Shown here piece after piece: positions 13,301 through 23,805 of a DNA stretch of 64,000 bases; position 1 is the first letter of the stretch; each line of letters starts with the position of its first letter. Source of the DNA: Cyclospora cayetanensis (lineage: Eukaryota; Apicomplexa; Conoidasida; Eucoccidiorida; Eimeriidae). The position numbers and the translations under genes were made by a program. The notes beneath the pieces were generated by a model that saw only the letters and a list, made by a program, of their open reading frames with translations, was not told the DNA's origin and ran no database searches. The stretch spans positions 1 to 64,000 of the forward strand of contig NW_020312095.1 of the NCBI RefSeq assembly GCF_002999335.1. Direction: 5' to 3'.

Positions 13301-13546
13301 AAGGCGCCCCCAAGGAAGCAGCAGGTGCTGCTGCGGAGCCTCCTACCCCGTTCTCAGCCTCCTCCTGACCTGGCCCTCCAGAACCTGCTGCTGCAGTTGC
13401 TGCTGCTGCACTCTGCTGCTGTTGCTGCTGCCAATGCATCAGGTACATTTGCTGCAACTGCCAAAACTGCTGGAACTGTAGCTGCTGCTGATGCTGCAGG
13501 CTCCCATTCCCTTGAGGCGTTTGAGGCGGCTGGGCCCCTGCCCCCA

Positions 13547-13589
<43 letters not shown>

Positions 13590-14003
13590 CGCTTGCAGAT
13601 GCTGATGTTGGTAATGAGTTCCTGGAGGCTGGGGAGGAGCTGGTGGTGCCGTGCAGAGCCGCCCCGATGAGAATTGCTGCTGTGGCGGGTAGACCATCTG
13701 CATCGGAGGAGCCGGGGGAGGTTGCTGCTGCGGCTGCTGCCAGTATGCAGAGGCTTGTTGCTGCTGCTGCTGCTGTTGTTGTTGTTGCGGGGGGGGTGGA
13801 GGAGGCATCGGGGGTCCGGGAGGCGCCGGCGCAGCGCGAGACCCTTGAAGAGAAGCCAATCCAAGTCGCCTGTTGTGATGTTGCTGCAGCCGCTGCTGCT
13901 GCTCCTGGTATCGCAGCATGGCTGCATGCCTCTCTGCGTCGGCTGCTGCCGCCGCAGGAGCGCCGGGGGGCCCATTCGGAGGGCCTCTCGTCTGCGCCTG
14001 CAT
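5524..14003 (-). CDS. WW/FF-domain pre-mRNA processing factor (PRP40/TCERG1-like)
   Basis: Proteins of this family link the splicing machinery to RNA polymerase II through a WW domain and serial FF domains; a nuclear role is inferred. Minus-strand exons: 14003-13225, 12994-12400, 12013-11894, 11562-11474, 10736-10516, 10066-10024, 10004-9923, 9541-9381, 9196-9155, 8250-8148, about 6495-6405 and 5681-5524. Exon 1 is Pro/Gln-rich with long polyQ. The WW domain (about residues 260-288) reads [17 protein letters not shown], then VAVWKVP. Then come another polyQ block, an acidic [14 protein letters not shown] linker and FF repeats, for example [18 protein letters not shown] joined to [20 protein letters not shown], and [17 protein letters not shown] joined to [18 protein letters not shown]. 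Phases match from exon 1 to exon 10. Exons 6 and 7 are separated by only 19 nt. Exons 11-12 are less sure and the 3' end is open. ATG 14003 is the first ATG, but the frame stays open upstream. Confidence 0.87.
6900..7370. repeat. (TA)n / TATG-TGTG satellite in intron
   Basis: Tract of TA dinucleotides at 6905-6928, 7298-7310 and 7330-7358 flanking about 350 bp of degenerate GTATGTGTG words. It lies between exons 10 and 11 of the WW/FF gene. Tyr/Val/Cys or His/Thr/Ile open frames over it are periodicity artefacts. Confidence 0.9.
8447..8692. repeat. About 50-bp tandem repeat with embedded hairpins
   Basis: About five copies of a roughly 50-bp unit containing GCACATAAAAATGTGC or GCGCATAAAAATGTGC, followed by GCATGCGGAT and a TATATACATATATA tail. 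The GCACAT-AAAA-ATGTGC core is a perfect 6-bp inverted repeat around an AAAA loop. It lies in the intron between exons 9 and 10 of the WW/FF gene. Confidence 0.9.
10270..10505. repeat. CATACATTTACATC / (TA)n intronic satellite
   Basis: Degenerate tandem array of CATACATATATATACATTTA and CATCCATA words, immediately downstream (minus-strand sense) of the exon 5 donor of the WW/FF gene at 10515. Confidence 0.85.
11044..11392. repeat. 24-bp minisatellite, about 14 copies
   Basis: Tandem 24-bp unit beginning CTCCCTCTCTCATTCTGCCC and ending CTAT, with single-base variants (CCTCCC for CCTCTC, TGCACC for TGCCCC). It sits in the intron between exons 4 and 5 of the WW/FF gene. The unit is a multiple of three, so both strands stay open. 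Confidence 0.93.
12022..12128. repeat. 15-bp CAGAAACAGCATGAA tandem repeat
   Basis: Seven or so units of CAGAAACAGCATGAA or CAGCATAAA variants directly beside the exon 3 acceptor (12014) of the WW/FF gene. Read on the minus strand the array is a TTCTGTTTATGCTG pyrimidine-rich tract running up to that acceptor, so it forms the polypyrimidine region of the 3' splice site. Confidence 0.85.
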
Positions 14004-14690
14004 TCGCACAGCTAAACGTGTTCTGCGTTGCTGCGAGGGTGATGAGATGACGCAGAGGGTACCGCCGGTGCAGTGAAGCGCGATCCCTAGGCCCTTCTGC
14101 AGAACTGGGCCTGGGAAGGATGCAGCGCTGTCCTCTTCGGAGGCTCTCCGCTTGGTTTACAGGCCGTCAAACAACTCCTTAGTGCGCGGGAAACCCGCTA
14201 AACTCGAACCCAGCCGCCAGAAGCAGCGGCAACGGCGCCGGCTCCCTGCAGGGCTGCATGTGCTATTTTACTATCCAGCCCCTACACTTCCTGGAACCCT
14301 CATGCTGTCCGATACCCAAATATGCATCTTTTGAACTCTAGTCATGCATATAGGAGATATCGCGCCTATTCTAGCTTCTGCCTACCGGCGCATCGCTGCT
14401 AATTGAACGCCTCGCAAGTGTCTATACACTCCACAGGCCGAGGCGGCCTGCATCGAAACTTCATGAAATACGCGGTAGTTCGGTGGATCTGACCTGTACA
14501 GCTCAGGTTAAAGGCTAGGAGCTTTGCTCTCGGGGCTTAGCTGGACTTTTCCAGTGCAGCATCCCCCCGGCTGTGCTCGCACCGTTGCTGCTGCGAGGCA
14601 TTCAGAAGCTACAAGAACACCCAGGTCCTGTGGGTGGACCCAAAGTAGGAACAAAGACGGGCCGGACGGCTACTGGTGGCTGCAGGAGTC
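14004..14690. promoter_or_regulatory. Divergent intergenic region
   Basis: About 0.7 kb separates the start of the minus-strand WW/FF gene from the first ATG of the tentative plus-strand gene, so it probably carries both promoters. No TATA box or initiator element can be named from sequence. The frame in front of ATG 14003 stays open for some distance, so part of it may be 5' UTR or additional N-terminal coding sequence. Confidence 0.35.
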
Positions 14691-17600
14691 ATGTCGGAGC
14701 TTAACAGCCATATGCCACCATCCCGATACGGGCATCCGCCAGCACAGCAGCACTACCAGCAGCAGCAGCTGCTGCAACATCCGCAGCAGCAGCACCAGCA
14801 CACCGGCAAACGCCAGTTGCAGCAGCAGGCAGGCAGCACTTCGGAAGAGGACGACGCCTCTTCACTGAGTGGCAGCAGCAACTGCAGCAGCGGACCGGGA
14901 GGCAGCGAGGATGAATCACGCCGCGGGCCTTGTACCCTCCCTGTTCAGATGCCTTTGGGCCCCTCTGCGGCAGCACCAGCAGTAGCCGCGGCAGAGGCTG
15001 TGTCAGCCGGCTATGCGCAGCCTCCTGCAACGGTAAGACGGAGGGGACCACGTGTACGCTGAAACCGCGCCCAGCCGGGTGCCTTCCTTTAGTGTTCTCA
15101 CGCCCTTAGCCTAGGTCTCTCTCTTTCCGCTTCTTTTGTCACCATGCAGTATTGTGCCATCACTGGCGTGCAATGCACCGTCGCTAGACTCCCACCCACT
15201 TCTCTCGGCTAGGGGTAATTGAAGAAGGTGGCTTAGGGAGGGTGAACGGTGCTGGCAGCGACTCTGGGGTGTGATTATTTGAACTGGCCCTGGCGTGCCT
15301 GTAGCAGGAGGGAGGCCTAGTGTTTCTGCTCTGGTACAACTGGCATGGCTGCCGGTGCTTTGGGGGACGTCTCTGATGCGTGCAGTCGACTACAGGCAGC
15401 CGTTCAGAAGAGCGTCACAGCAGACGCGTTCGCCGGGTGTATATGAAAGGTAGGAAGGCTGTTTCCCATCTGTGCTTCGCTTTTTTTGCGAATTAATTTT
15501 TCGTTCATGGGGCCTCCCCCCGTTGCCTCCCCACCTGCCCCACCCGCCTTCGGGGTGCGTCGTTACTCTCGACTTTCCGTTGCACCGGCAAACTCAAGGG
15601 CGGCATTCATGCGAGCTGTAGTTACACCGTAGAGCGTAGAGCCTTTCCTTTTGCCGTCCACGCGGGTTGCTGCATTGTTCTGCTATGGGGGCTTTCCGCT
15701 GCTCCTCTTGCAGCCGTGCGGCTGTTGACAAAGATGTGCATGATGCTGGAGGATGATCGCGTAATTTCTGCATCTCCCGAAGCGACGGCAGCAAAAAAGC
15801 TGGGAAAGCTCTTGTAAGGCGGTGACGCTGTTGCCCCTCGCTCGTGTTGCGTGTATGTACCCAAGGTGTACGTACAAGGGCGTTTAAGGCTTTCCGCCTG
15901 TGCCTCTGATCCTGCCTTAGAGAGAGTCGGCCTCTAGACACGTGCTTACACGTAGACACTTGCATGTGCGCACATGGCGAAGCTGTCCTGTTGCCGCCTA
16001 GCCCCTAGCTGTACTGCCGCGAACCCATAAACGGCATGTAGAAAGTGAAGGCTTATAGTGAAGAGGCGGAGAGGGGGGATGGCAAAACTCCCGCCGTGCC
16101 GCTTGTGCGGGTGATCGCAGGATCCGGTACGATCGTCTAGTAGGGCGTCTTGAAGGGCTTGCTGCACGTGAGGGCCCCCTGTCTGCTGCCACAGTTCCGG
16201 GGGGCCTCTTAAAGGCCCTCGACGACGATGCAGATCCGCGAGAATGGATAGAAGAATGCGTCTTAAAGCCGCACCGACGCGAGAACAACAAGGCGAGGGG
16301 ATTGCTGCACGCCCTGGGAGTACGTCTACACATAAATCTATATCCACGGGAGGCTCCTGGATCTTTCAACGGGTTGGCAGAGACGGGAAAGGTCAACAAC
16401 TGGCAGGGCAGGGAAGCACAGTAGGGTCGATAGATGTGCGGGTGCTGCTTTCCGAGAGACGCGCAGGGTAGGGCAAGGCGGAGAAATATTTTGAACACAC
16501 ACCCCTCTGACTCCATGTGGTGGCGCTCTCTGCTCAGTCGTACCAGGCTTCCATTCTCCACACCATGCGATGGGAGGCCCTGGAAAGGCCCCTTGAGCCC
16601 CTCCATCGTCTCCAACCCCAGGGGATCGCGTCTCCAGAGACGCAGACACCCTAAGTTTCGAAAGGGCCTCATTCCTCCCCTTTTTCCCTCTCCCTCTTGG
16701 TGGAATCCTTTGTGCATTTCCTCGGGGCCTCTTTTACGGCCTCAACCTCTCCTCCACCCCTGCCCCTGTCGAAGTGCTGCGAAAGCCAGCGGCATAGGCC
16801 TAGTCCCTAATCCTCAAAGCCTGCAGGCCCTACGCATGCAGACAGTGCTGCAGCAACAAATCAAAAGAGGGGGGACTGAGCGACCCTGCCATCAGTGGCA
16901 GACGCTTCAACGGGATACGTCCCCCAACTGCAGGCAAGGGGGTGGGCTCTTCTAAGCGCACAGACAAACACCCACGCACACGTGTACACATTGGCACATC
17001 AACACGTATGCGCATCGACACATACGCACCTATGCAAATAGGCACATACACACCTATGCAAATAGGCACATACACACATATGCACATGGGCACATCGACA
17101 CATACACACATAAGCACATCGACACATACGCATCTATACACATAGGGACATCGACACATACACACCTATACACATAGGCACATCAACACATAGGCACATA
17201 CACACATAGGCACATCAACACATAGGCACATCAACACATAGGCACATCGACACATACACACCTACACACATAGGCACATCGACACATCCACACGCACATA
17301 GGCACAGAGGCAGGTTTAACAGCAACACGGGTTCCAAAGGTGGAGACGCCTACTGCTTGCCATGCGTCCTCACGCGTGCAGACGAGGTGGTAGAGCAGCT
17401 GTGATGAAGGGCTTCTAGGCCCTTCAAGGCCTCATACCATTCTCCAGCAGGAGCGCAGGCATAAGGAGGGTCCAAACGAGAGCCCTCGGGAAAGAAAACA
17501 TCAGGAGAGATTTTTCCTGTGGAGTGCAGAGCATGACTCCTCCGCCTGGGTGGTGCTAGCCATAGCACCTGCAAACTGTGGCAAGCCGTCGTCATTGCGG

Positions 17601-17853
17601 CCTCTGCCGCCTCTTGTACATCCGTGGAGGTTTCCAGAATTCCAAACTCTTGCGTAATACGCCAGTAGTGTCAGGCCCAACTGCACAGGCGGCGCATGCT
17701 TTGCCTGTCGAAGCCAGTTACCGTGTATGTTCACATTCTTGCAGGGTGGCGTCTGGTGCAGAATGCCTTCTTGTGAACCCTTCGAGGCTACCTTACGCAC
17801 TATGTGGCCTCTCCCACCCTCCTAGTGGGCATGAGACTTCTCTCTCGCCCTAG
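14691..17853 (+). CDS. Tentative Gln/Ser-rich protein of unknown function
   Basis: Not recognised. Exon 1 (14691-15032) starts MSELNSHMPPSRYGHPP and is Gln-rich, then Ser/acidic (STSEEDDASSLSGSS); it ends at a strong donor, CG|GTAAGA. Candidate exon 2 (15386-15449) encodes a basic segment with SEERHSRRVRRVYMK. Exon 3 (15714-15813) continues in phase as AVRLLTKMCMMLEDDRVISA and ends at GTAAGG. A phase-matched terminal exon to a TAG is possible at 17745-17853, but it would need a 1.9-kb intron and is doubtful. The exon 2-3 product looks like a compact helical domain. Exon 1 alone: confidence about 0.6; the whole model is weaker. It is transcribed away from the WW/FF gene. Confidence 0.4.
16965..17312. 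repeat. CACATAGG/CACATCGACACATAC tandem repeat
   Basis: Degenerate tandem array of about 12- and 24-bp units built from CACATAGGCACATC, GACACATACACACC and TATGCAAATAGG. It lies in the long candidate intron of the tentative plus-strand gene. Confidence 0.9.
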
Positions 17854-18462
17854 GCGCTTCTCGTGAACGCGCTAAACAGGCAGTTCAGCTAGAGTTGTGC
17901 GTCTATATTTTCTGAATCCTTGAGATTCGCCGTGCTCGTTCACAGCTGCCTCTACATCTTGCTCTCCATCTCCCCACACCCAACTTTTAGCACTACATTG
18001 AACACCCTAGCGGCGCGCACGCATCCGTGTCTTTTAAAGAACGCAAAAAGATGTAGGAGGGGCCCCTAATAGGGCCCCTCACCTCGTAGCCTCCCTTTTT
18101 TGGAGGCTCTCTCACTGTGTGCCTGGTGAAGAAAGACGCTTCGCGGGGGGGTGGGGGGAAGGGACAGCGACGTCGAGAAAAACCCTGCGCTGTAGATCTA
18201 CAAAAGATGGATCTCCTCCCCCTCCTACGCCTTCTTCCCCCCTCCTCCCCCTCCCGTCATGCCCTGTGCATCCCTCCTCCTCTCCTCCCCCTCCTGAGAG
18301 GGCAGCCTTTTGTTTCAGCAAGGAAGCGCAACATGGACTCTAAGAAAGCGAGACAGCGCGTGCTGCGGTTGCAACCTTCCCCCCGAATCAACCGTCACGC
18401 ATGCATGGCCTATCCTTTCTTGCAAAAAAGCCGCGCCAGGTGGCTTCCTTCCCCAGCCCCCC

Positions 18463-21400
18463 CTACTTTTCATGACCAGTAGACGTCTCCCCAGTACTCC
18501 CAGAAGGGGCCTCGCTGCTGTCTGCTCTGGCCTCGGAGCTTTTTGCTCCAGGAGCTGGAGGAGGAGGAGGTGGTGGTGGAGGAGCAGAGGGAGGGGGAGG
18601 GGGAGCAGCGGAGGCAGTCTCGGCTGCCTTAGAAGCTTCCTGTTTGCGTTGTTCAGCTCGACGTTGGCGGGCAGCAGCCTCTGCTGCCGCAGCTGTGGCC
18701 TGCGCCGCTGCAGCGCGACGGCGCTCCGCAGCAGCTTCCCGCTGCTGAGTCTCGAGTCTGTCAAACTCTTCAATAAGGCGTGTCTGCTGGGGTGACAAAG
18801 ACGTGGGCAACTGCGCAAGCACGCAGCAGTGCGCAACACACACAAGCAACACGTTACGCGTGCAAAGAAAGGCCAGGCCCTCTGTACCGCCAACCTACCA
18901 CCTTACATGTAGATATACATATATGTAGATAGATAGATATATATATATATGTAGATAGATGTAGAGATATACAGATATATACATATATGTAGATGGATAG
19001 ACGGTTGCCCCCCGCAACCGCCAATGCCTCGTTCCTCCGCCCCCTGCCAGGGTCTGCTGCCTCTAAAGACTGCATGCGCAGCAGCAGCAGCGCCTGCGTG
19101 TAGATGGCAGCGCAGCGGAGGAAGGAGGAGGAAGGCAGGCAGACAGGGAGGCAGGCAGGCACAGCGGCAGCAAGGGCTGTGGGGGGCCTCTACCCGAACA
19201 CGGGAATACATAGGAGGCCCCTAACAGGGGTCCTAGCAAGCGACAGACTGAGCAATAAAAACGCGTGCTCCTCTTCCCCCTTCCCCTCTCCCCCTGGTTT
19301 CAGCCTAAAGGAACTGGCTCCAATCATGCACTCCGGATCACAGGCTTACACTCAGCTGGAAATGAACAACAATATCTCCATGCGCTCCCTGGTGGTGCAT
19401 GCGCACGGGGCCTCGTCCTCTGAGAACCTTGACGGTTGCGGGGTTCGTGTTCGGCGATACGAGGAGCTCAATCTGTCCGTCCAGCGTGGGTACTTCCACG
19501 CGTCCCCCCAGAAGGCACTGAGCATGCAATATGCACAGAAGGAGGAAGGCGCAGCTGGAAAAGCGATCGATGCATGTCTCGAGCAGGGCCAGGAGAAGGG
19601 GGCAACAAGCGGCATAAATATACATATATATATATATATATATTTAGCGCTCACAGGAGGCCAAGCGAGGAAGCCGCCCTACACCCCACACACCATGCAA
19701 AAATGGACAAAGCGAATGAAGCCTCTTACTTGCTTCACAGAGAGAGGAACGTCAACGTGAAGATCGTCGTCTACCCATCGAAACACGGGGTGCGGCCGCA
19801 CGCTGATCTGCAGCACAGTGGCAAAACACAGAGGAGCGAAGAAAGAGCAAAATAAAAGGCTTCACGCGCGATACATATAAATGTACACACGCTATACGCG
19901 CATTAATCACCAGAGCGCGCCCGCGGGAGAGCGGGGACTGCATCCCTGGTCCGCTTTCTCGACAGCCTTTTGCGCAACAACAAGACTACATCGCGTTGGC
20001 GGTCTCATCAAACGACGCTATCAACGCTTTTGACGGACTGCGAAGAGCAAACAAAAGATGTCGAGGGGATAAAGAGAAGCCTGCTTGCTTACACTAACAA
20101 AAAGATGACCAGATTTCCCACCTCGTTGACCAGCATGGCCTTGATTCGGCACGCGCATCTGCATGCCGTGTCGAACACCTGAATAAGGCACCCATAACAG
20201 CAGCAGCAGCAGCAAGATCAGACTCACAGAATGCACGGAGCAGCGCTTCCTCGGCAAACAGGAGAGGCCCCCCGACGAGCGCCTCGCAAAAGGCCCCCTG
20301 GAATTTTTTTCCGCAGCCCTCAACCTCTGTAGACGACTGGAAAAACGCGCTTACCTTTGGGGATGTCAATGCTGAGCGTTCGGGGCTGCATGCGAACCCC
20401 TGCGCCTCGGCAAGATCTGTGAGTACCCACCAGTTCACAACACATACACGCATACACTATATATACATATGTACTCGCGTGTATTCAAGCGGTGTGCAAC
20501 TAGTTGGAGGAGTGATGGAGTGCAGCGGGAGAAACCTTGCAGCGGAAATTCACCAGAAAACCTTTGCCCCTCCCTCTTTCTCCCCTTCTCCCGTTATTCT
20601 CTCCCTCTTTCTCCCCTTCTCCCGTTATTCTCTGCCTCTTTCTCCCCTCCCCTGTCGCCTCCCCTGCCTGCCCGCGCGCGGGCTGCTGCAAGTGCAGCTC
20701 GAGACTGAGCTGCCACATGAGGGATGCTGCGAATCACTCTACGAACCTGCAAGGATTTGTAATAACTTGGCCGCTTCCGGAGCACTGCCGACAAGGCACT
20801 CCTAGAACAATGGGGCCCCTCTCAACCCTCTGCACACCGCTTCCACCACAGCCCCTGCAGCGCTGCACTCCGCTGCTCCCCGCAGCGCTTCCCGAGCCGC
20901 CGCATGCGTCGCACTGCGTGTTGGCACTGAATCGTAAGGTCTGCATGCAAGCACAAGGCCACGTAAATCGCGTGTTTTCTCACACACTGCGCTTTTTGGG
21001 ATCGAAAGCAAGAAAGCCTCTAAGTCAAAAGCCCTCAAGGGACGAACAGGGGGCCCCCGTGTAAGGGCGTTTCGAGCTGCACTCTCTCAGGGGCTGGCAA
21101 GAGCGCGAATGAGACACGCAGAAACTCCCCCCCCCTTCCTCCCCTGCCCCCCTTCTTCCCCCCAATAACCACCTCCCTCCACCACTTATGGCTGGCATCT
21201 AGGGAAGAAGAAGTCGACCCAAGTGCGCTTAAACACACCGCACCTTCTCGCAACCCTTGACAGCCTCCATGAGGTCTAACCCCAGTTCTGTCTGGATGTC
21301 CTCCCCGCGCGAGGCCCCAGTGGGCCCACCCCCAAAGGCAGACGCAAACGACTGGGGGCCCCCCCCCGCGTAGGCGCCTCCCCCGCGAGCCATAGACGCA

Positions 21401-23805
21401 AACATCTCCGCAAAATCGGTGAAGAGCATCGAAGGGTCAAAGTGCGCTCCACCCCCAAAACCTCCTGCAACAACAACAACGAACGCAGCACTCAACAACG
21501 GCGGCCTGTTGCACACACGCACCACCACTGTGCAGCGTCGAAAGCACTCCCCCCCTCCCAGGAGAGACAGATCAGACGAAGAACCTTCTTCCCAGGAAGA
21601 AAAAAAAAACTCTTGAGCCAACAGCCTCACCTGCACCGGAACCTCCAGCGGCGGCTCCCGCAGCAGCGTCCTCCGGGGAGATGCCCGTCCTGTCATAAAA
21701 CTCCTTCTTCTTCGGATCGCTCAAGAACTCGTATGCGCTGAAAAGGAAAACGCGGAAGGCGCACACGAACCCATAAAAGCACACACGCATACATATACAA
21801 ACACACATATAAATACACACATATATAGACATACACACACACACAACCCTTCCCAAACGAAAGCACCCCGGCAACGAAAAGCCGCGCAGGCAGATAAGCG
21901 CCAAGCAGATGCTTTTAGAGGCCGCAGTGAGCAGATTTTTTTCCACGCGGAGTCAGTTGCCTCTGCGCATCGCCCGTCGCTCGCCGCTCCTAAGGAGACA
22001 ACCTCTGTTGCCGAGGGCGTTAGCGGCGCAGAAGTGTGCCCGTAGTCGATAACAGCGGGTCGGCTGTGCGCCACTGAGAGACCCGCGCACTGTCTCGCCA
22101 GTTCGCGACGCAGTCAGCTAGCCCTTCGGGCTGCATGCACTGGGCACCTCGCCTGCTCGCTGATACGCTGTTCAAGCAAGCGAGCGACTCAGCTGCTCCG
22201 CGATGCGAGCAGCGGAAGGCCTCCAAGGAGGAGCCTGAGGGCCCCTCTCGCTACGCGCGTAGCAGCCAGCACGGCTAACATCCTCAAAACACGGCGCGCA
22301 CACTTGCGCGGCCAAAGCCTTTGCCAGGGTTTTTGAGGCAGGAGGGGCCCCTCTAAGGCGAAAACAAAGAGGGCCCCCTACCCGCAAATGGAGACAACCT
22401 ACGCCGTTATGTTCGCCATTGTCTGCTTGGCGCTTGGGCTAGGATTCAAGTCCGGATGATACTTCTTTGCCTGTTCTCTGAAGGCTTTCTTGACCTCGGC
22501 GAGGGGGGCCCCCTTGCTGCAGCCAAGGATCTCGTAGGGGCATTTCTTCGCGCTTCCCCCCGACGCGCTGCTGAGGCCCCGCCGCTCCCGTCGAGGGCCC
22601 CCGCCCCCCACATGGAAGCATTCCGCGCGGGGGAGGGCCCCCTTTGCCAGGGGGCCCCCAAGGATCCTGGAAGATCCCCCCCGCATCTGCGCCGCGAAGG
22701 CGGCAGCTGCGTCCTCGGTGCTCGCAGTGGCTGTCGCCTGCCTGCGGGGCCCTCCGGAGCGGAGGGTCTTTTCAGAGGGCGAGGAGGGGGCCCCCGCCGC
22801 GGGAAGAGGATGCACCGAGCTCTCAGGCCGCTCGGGAGGGGGCCCCTCGGGAGGGGGCCCCTCCCGAGGGGCCCCCTGCAACCGTTCTTCCAGAAGGTGC
22901 GCGCTGTACGTCAGCTTTCGCGCCTTCCACTGCGTCCCCAGACCTTGCAGCCGGCTGTGCACGGGGGCCCCCGCCGACGCGCGAGCTCCCGACGTCATGA
23001 AACCTGGGAATCTAAAAAAAGGGCTCAAATGAAGGTGTTTCAGGGGGCCCCCCGACTCGCGCGCGGTCTCCTCCTTCTCGCAGAGACGCAGCTGGAGAGC
23101 CGCTTGCGGCCAGGCATTTGCAGCGAGCCACTTGTTGCTGGAAGCCGCTGCGAGGAGGAGAGCGTTCGCAGGCTCCGCGGCAGAGGCGGCAGCAGCTTTC
23201 GCTGCAGCTGCAGCTTGACCACCCAGAGGGGGCCCCGGGGGCCCCGCGGCACCTGCTGCCGTCGCTGCCGCGGTGGCTGCAGTGCTGCTCGAAGACTGCT
23301 GCTGCGCCGTCGCTCCCTCGGCCAGAAGGACGCGGTTGAGCGCTCGAAGCAGCAGGGGACTGCTGCTCGCGCACGAGAAGAAGAAACCTCGCTGATGCTG
23401 CACTCCCGCAAACCTCCACTTAGGGGGTGCCTGCAGTGTTTCCTGACCCAGCAAGCCCGTGGGGGGATGCCACGGCGCGAGCCGGAGGGAGGGGCCTCTC
23501 GAGAGGGGGCCCTGCTGAGCGTGCAGCTGCTCCCTAGGGGCCTCCGGCTTTGCGGCGTCTTCGTTGTTCGACGCGGGGGGCCGGTGACTGCATGCACGGC
23601 CAAAGCAGCCAGCTTCCGTCGCTTTCGCGCCATGCCGACTGCTCGCCTCCGGCTTGGCGCGTCGCGGGGGGCCCCCCGAGGCCTTGCAGGGCCCCAAGCG
23701 GGGCCCCCGAGAACGGAAGGCTGCCGGGGGATTTCTCGCGGCTGTGGGCCGTTGGGGGGCAGGGGGGATCCCCTGGAGTCGGTGGAGCAAGAGAGAGCGC
23801 GTCAT
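18463..23805 (-). CDS. Type I DnaJ (Hsp40) co-chaperone, probably mitochondrial (Tid1/DnaJA3-like)
   Basis: Stimulates Hsp70 ATPase and binds substrate proteins. Nine minus-strand exons, all joins in phase: 23805-22403, 21737-21631, 21464-21239, 20926-20747, 20416-20355, 20178-20093, 19807-19730, 19517-19350, 18810-18463; 885 residues. Residues 1-40 are Arg-rich without acids (MTRSLLLHRLQGIPPAP), a likely mitochondrial presequence. A low-complexity leader runs to about 415. The J domain (about 418-500) has PYEILGCSKGAP and HPD in KKYHPDLN, completed by AAYEFLSDPKKKEFYD. Then comes a Gly/Phe-rich part. A zinc finger (about 578-650) has all four modules: CDACGGSG, CRGCGGSG, CRQCSGSG and CRSCRGAG, the last split by an intron. 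The C-terminal substrate domain includes GVRHGMQMRVPNQGHAGQRG and VEVPTLDGQIELL. The tail is Ala/Glu/Arg coiled coil plus polyproline, unusually long. The family is certain; mitochondrial rather than apicoplast location is inferred. Confidence 0.95.

Noticed and set aside
12545..13800. Plus-strand Ala/Leu/Cys-rich frames opposite the WW/FF exons
   Set aside because: Shadows of CAG/CTG repeats; the minus strand has the WW domain and phase-matched splicing.
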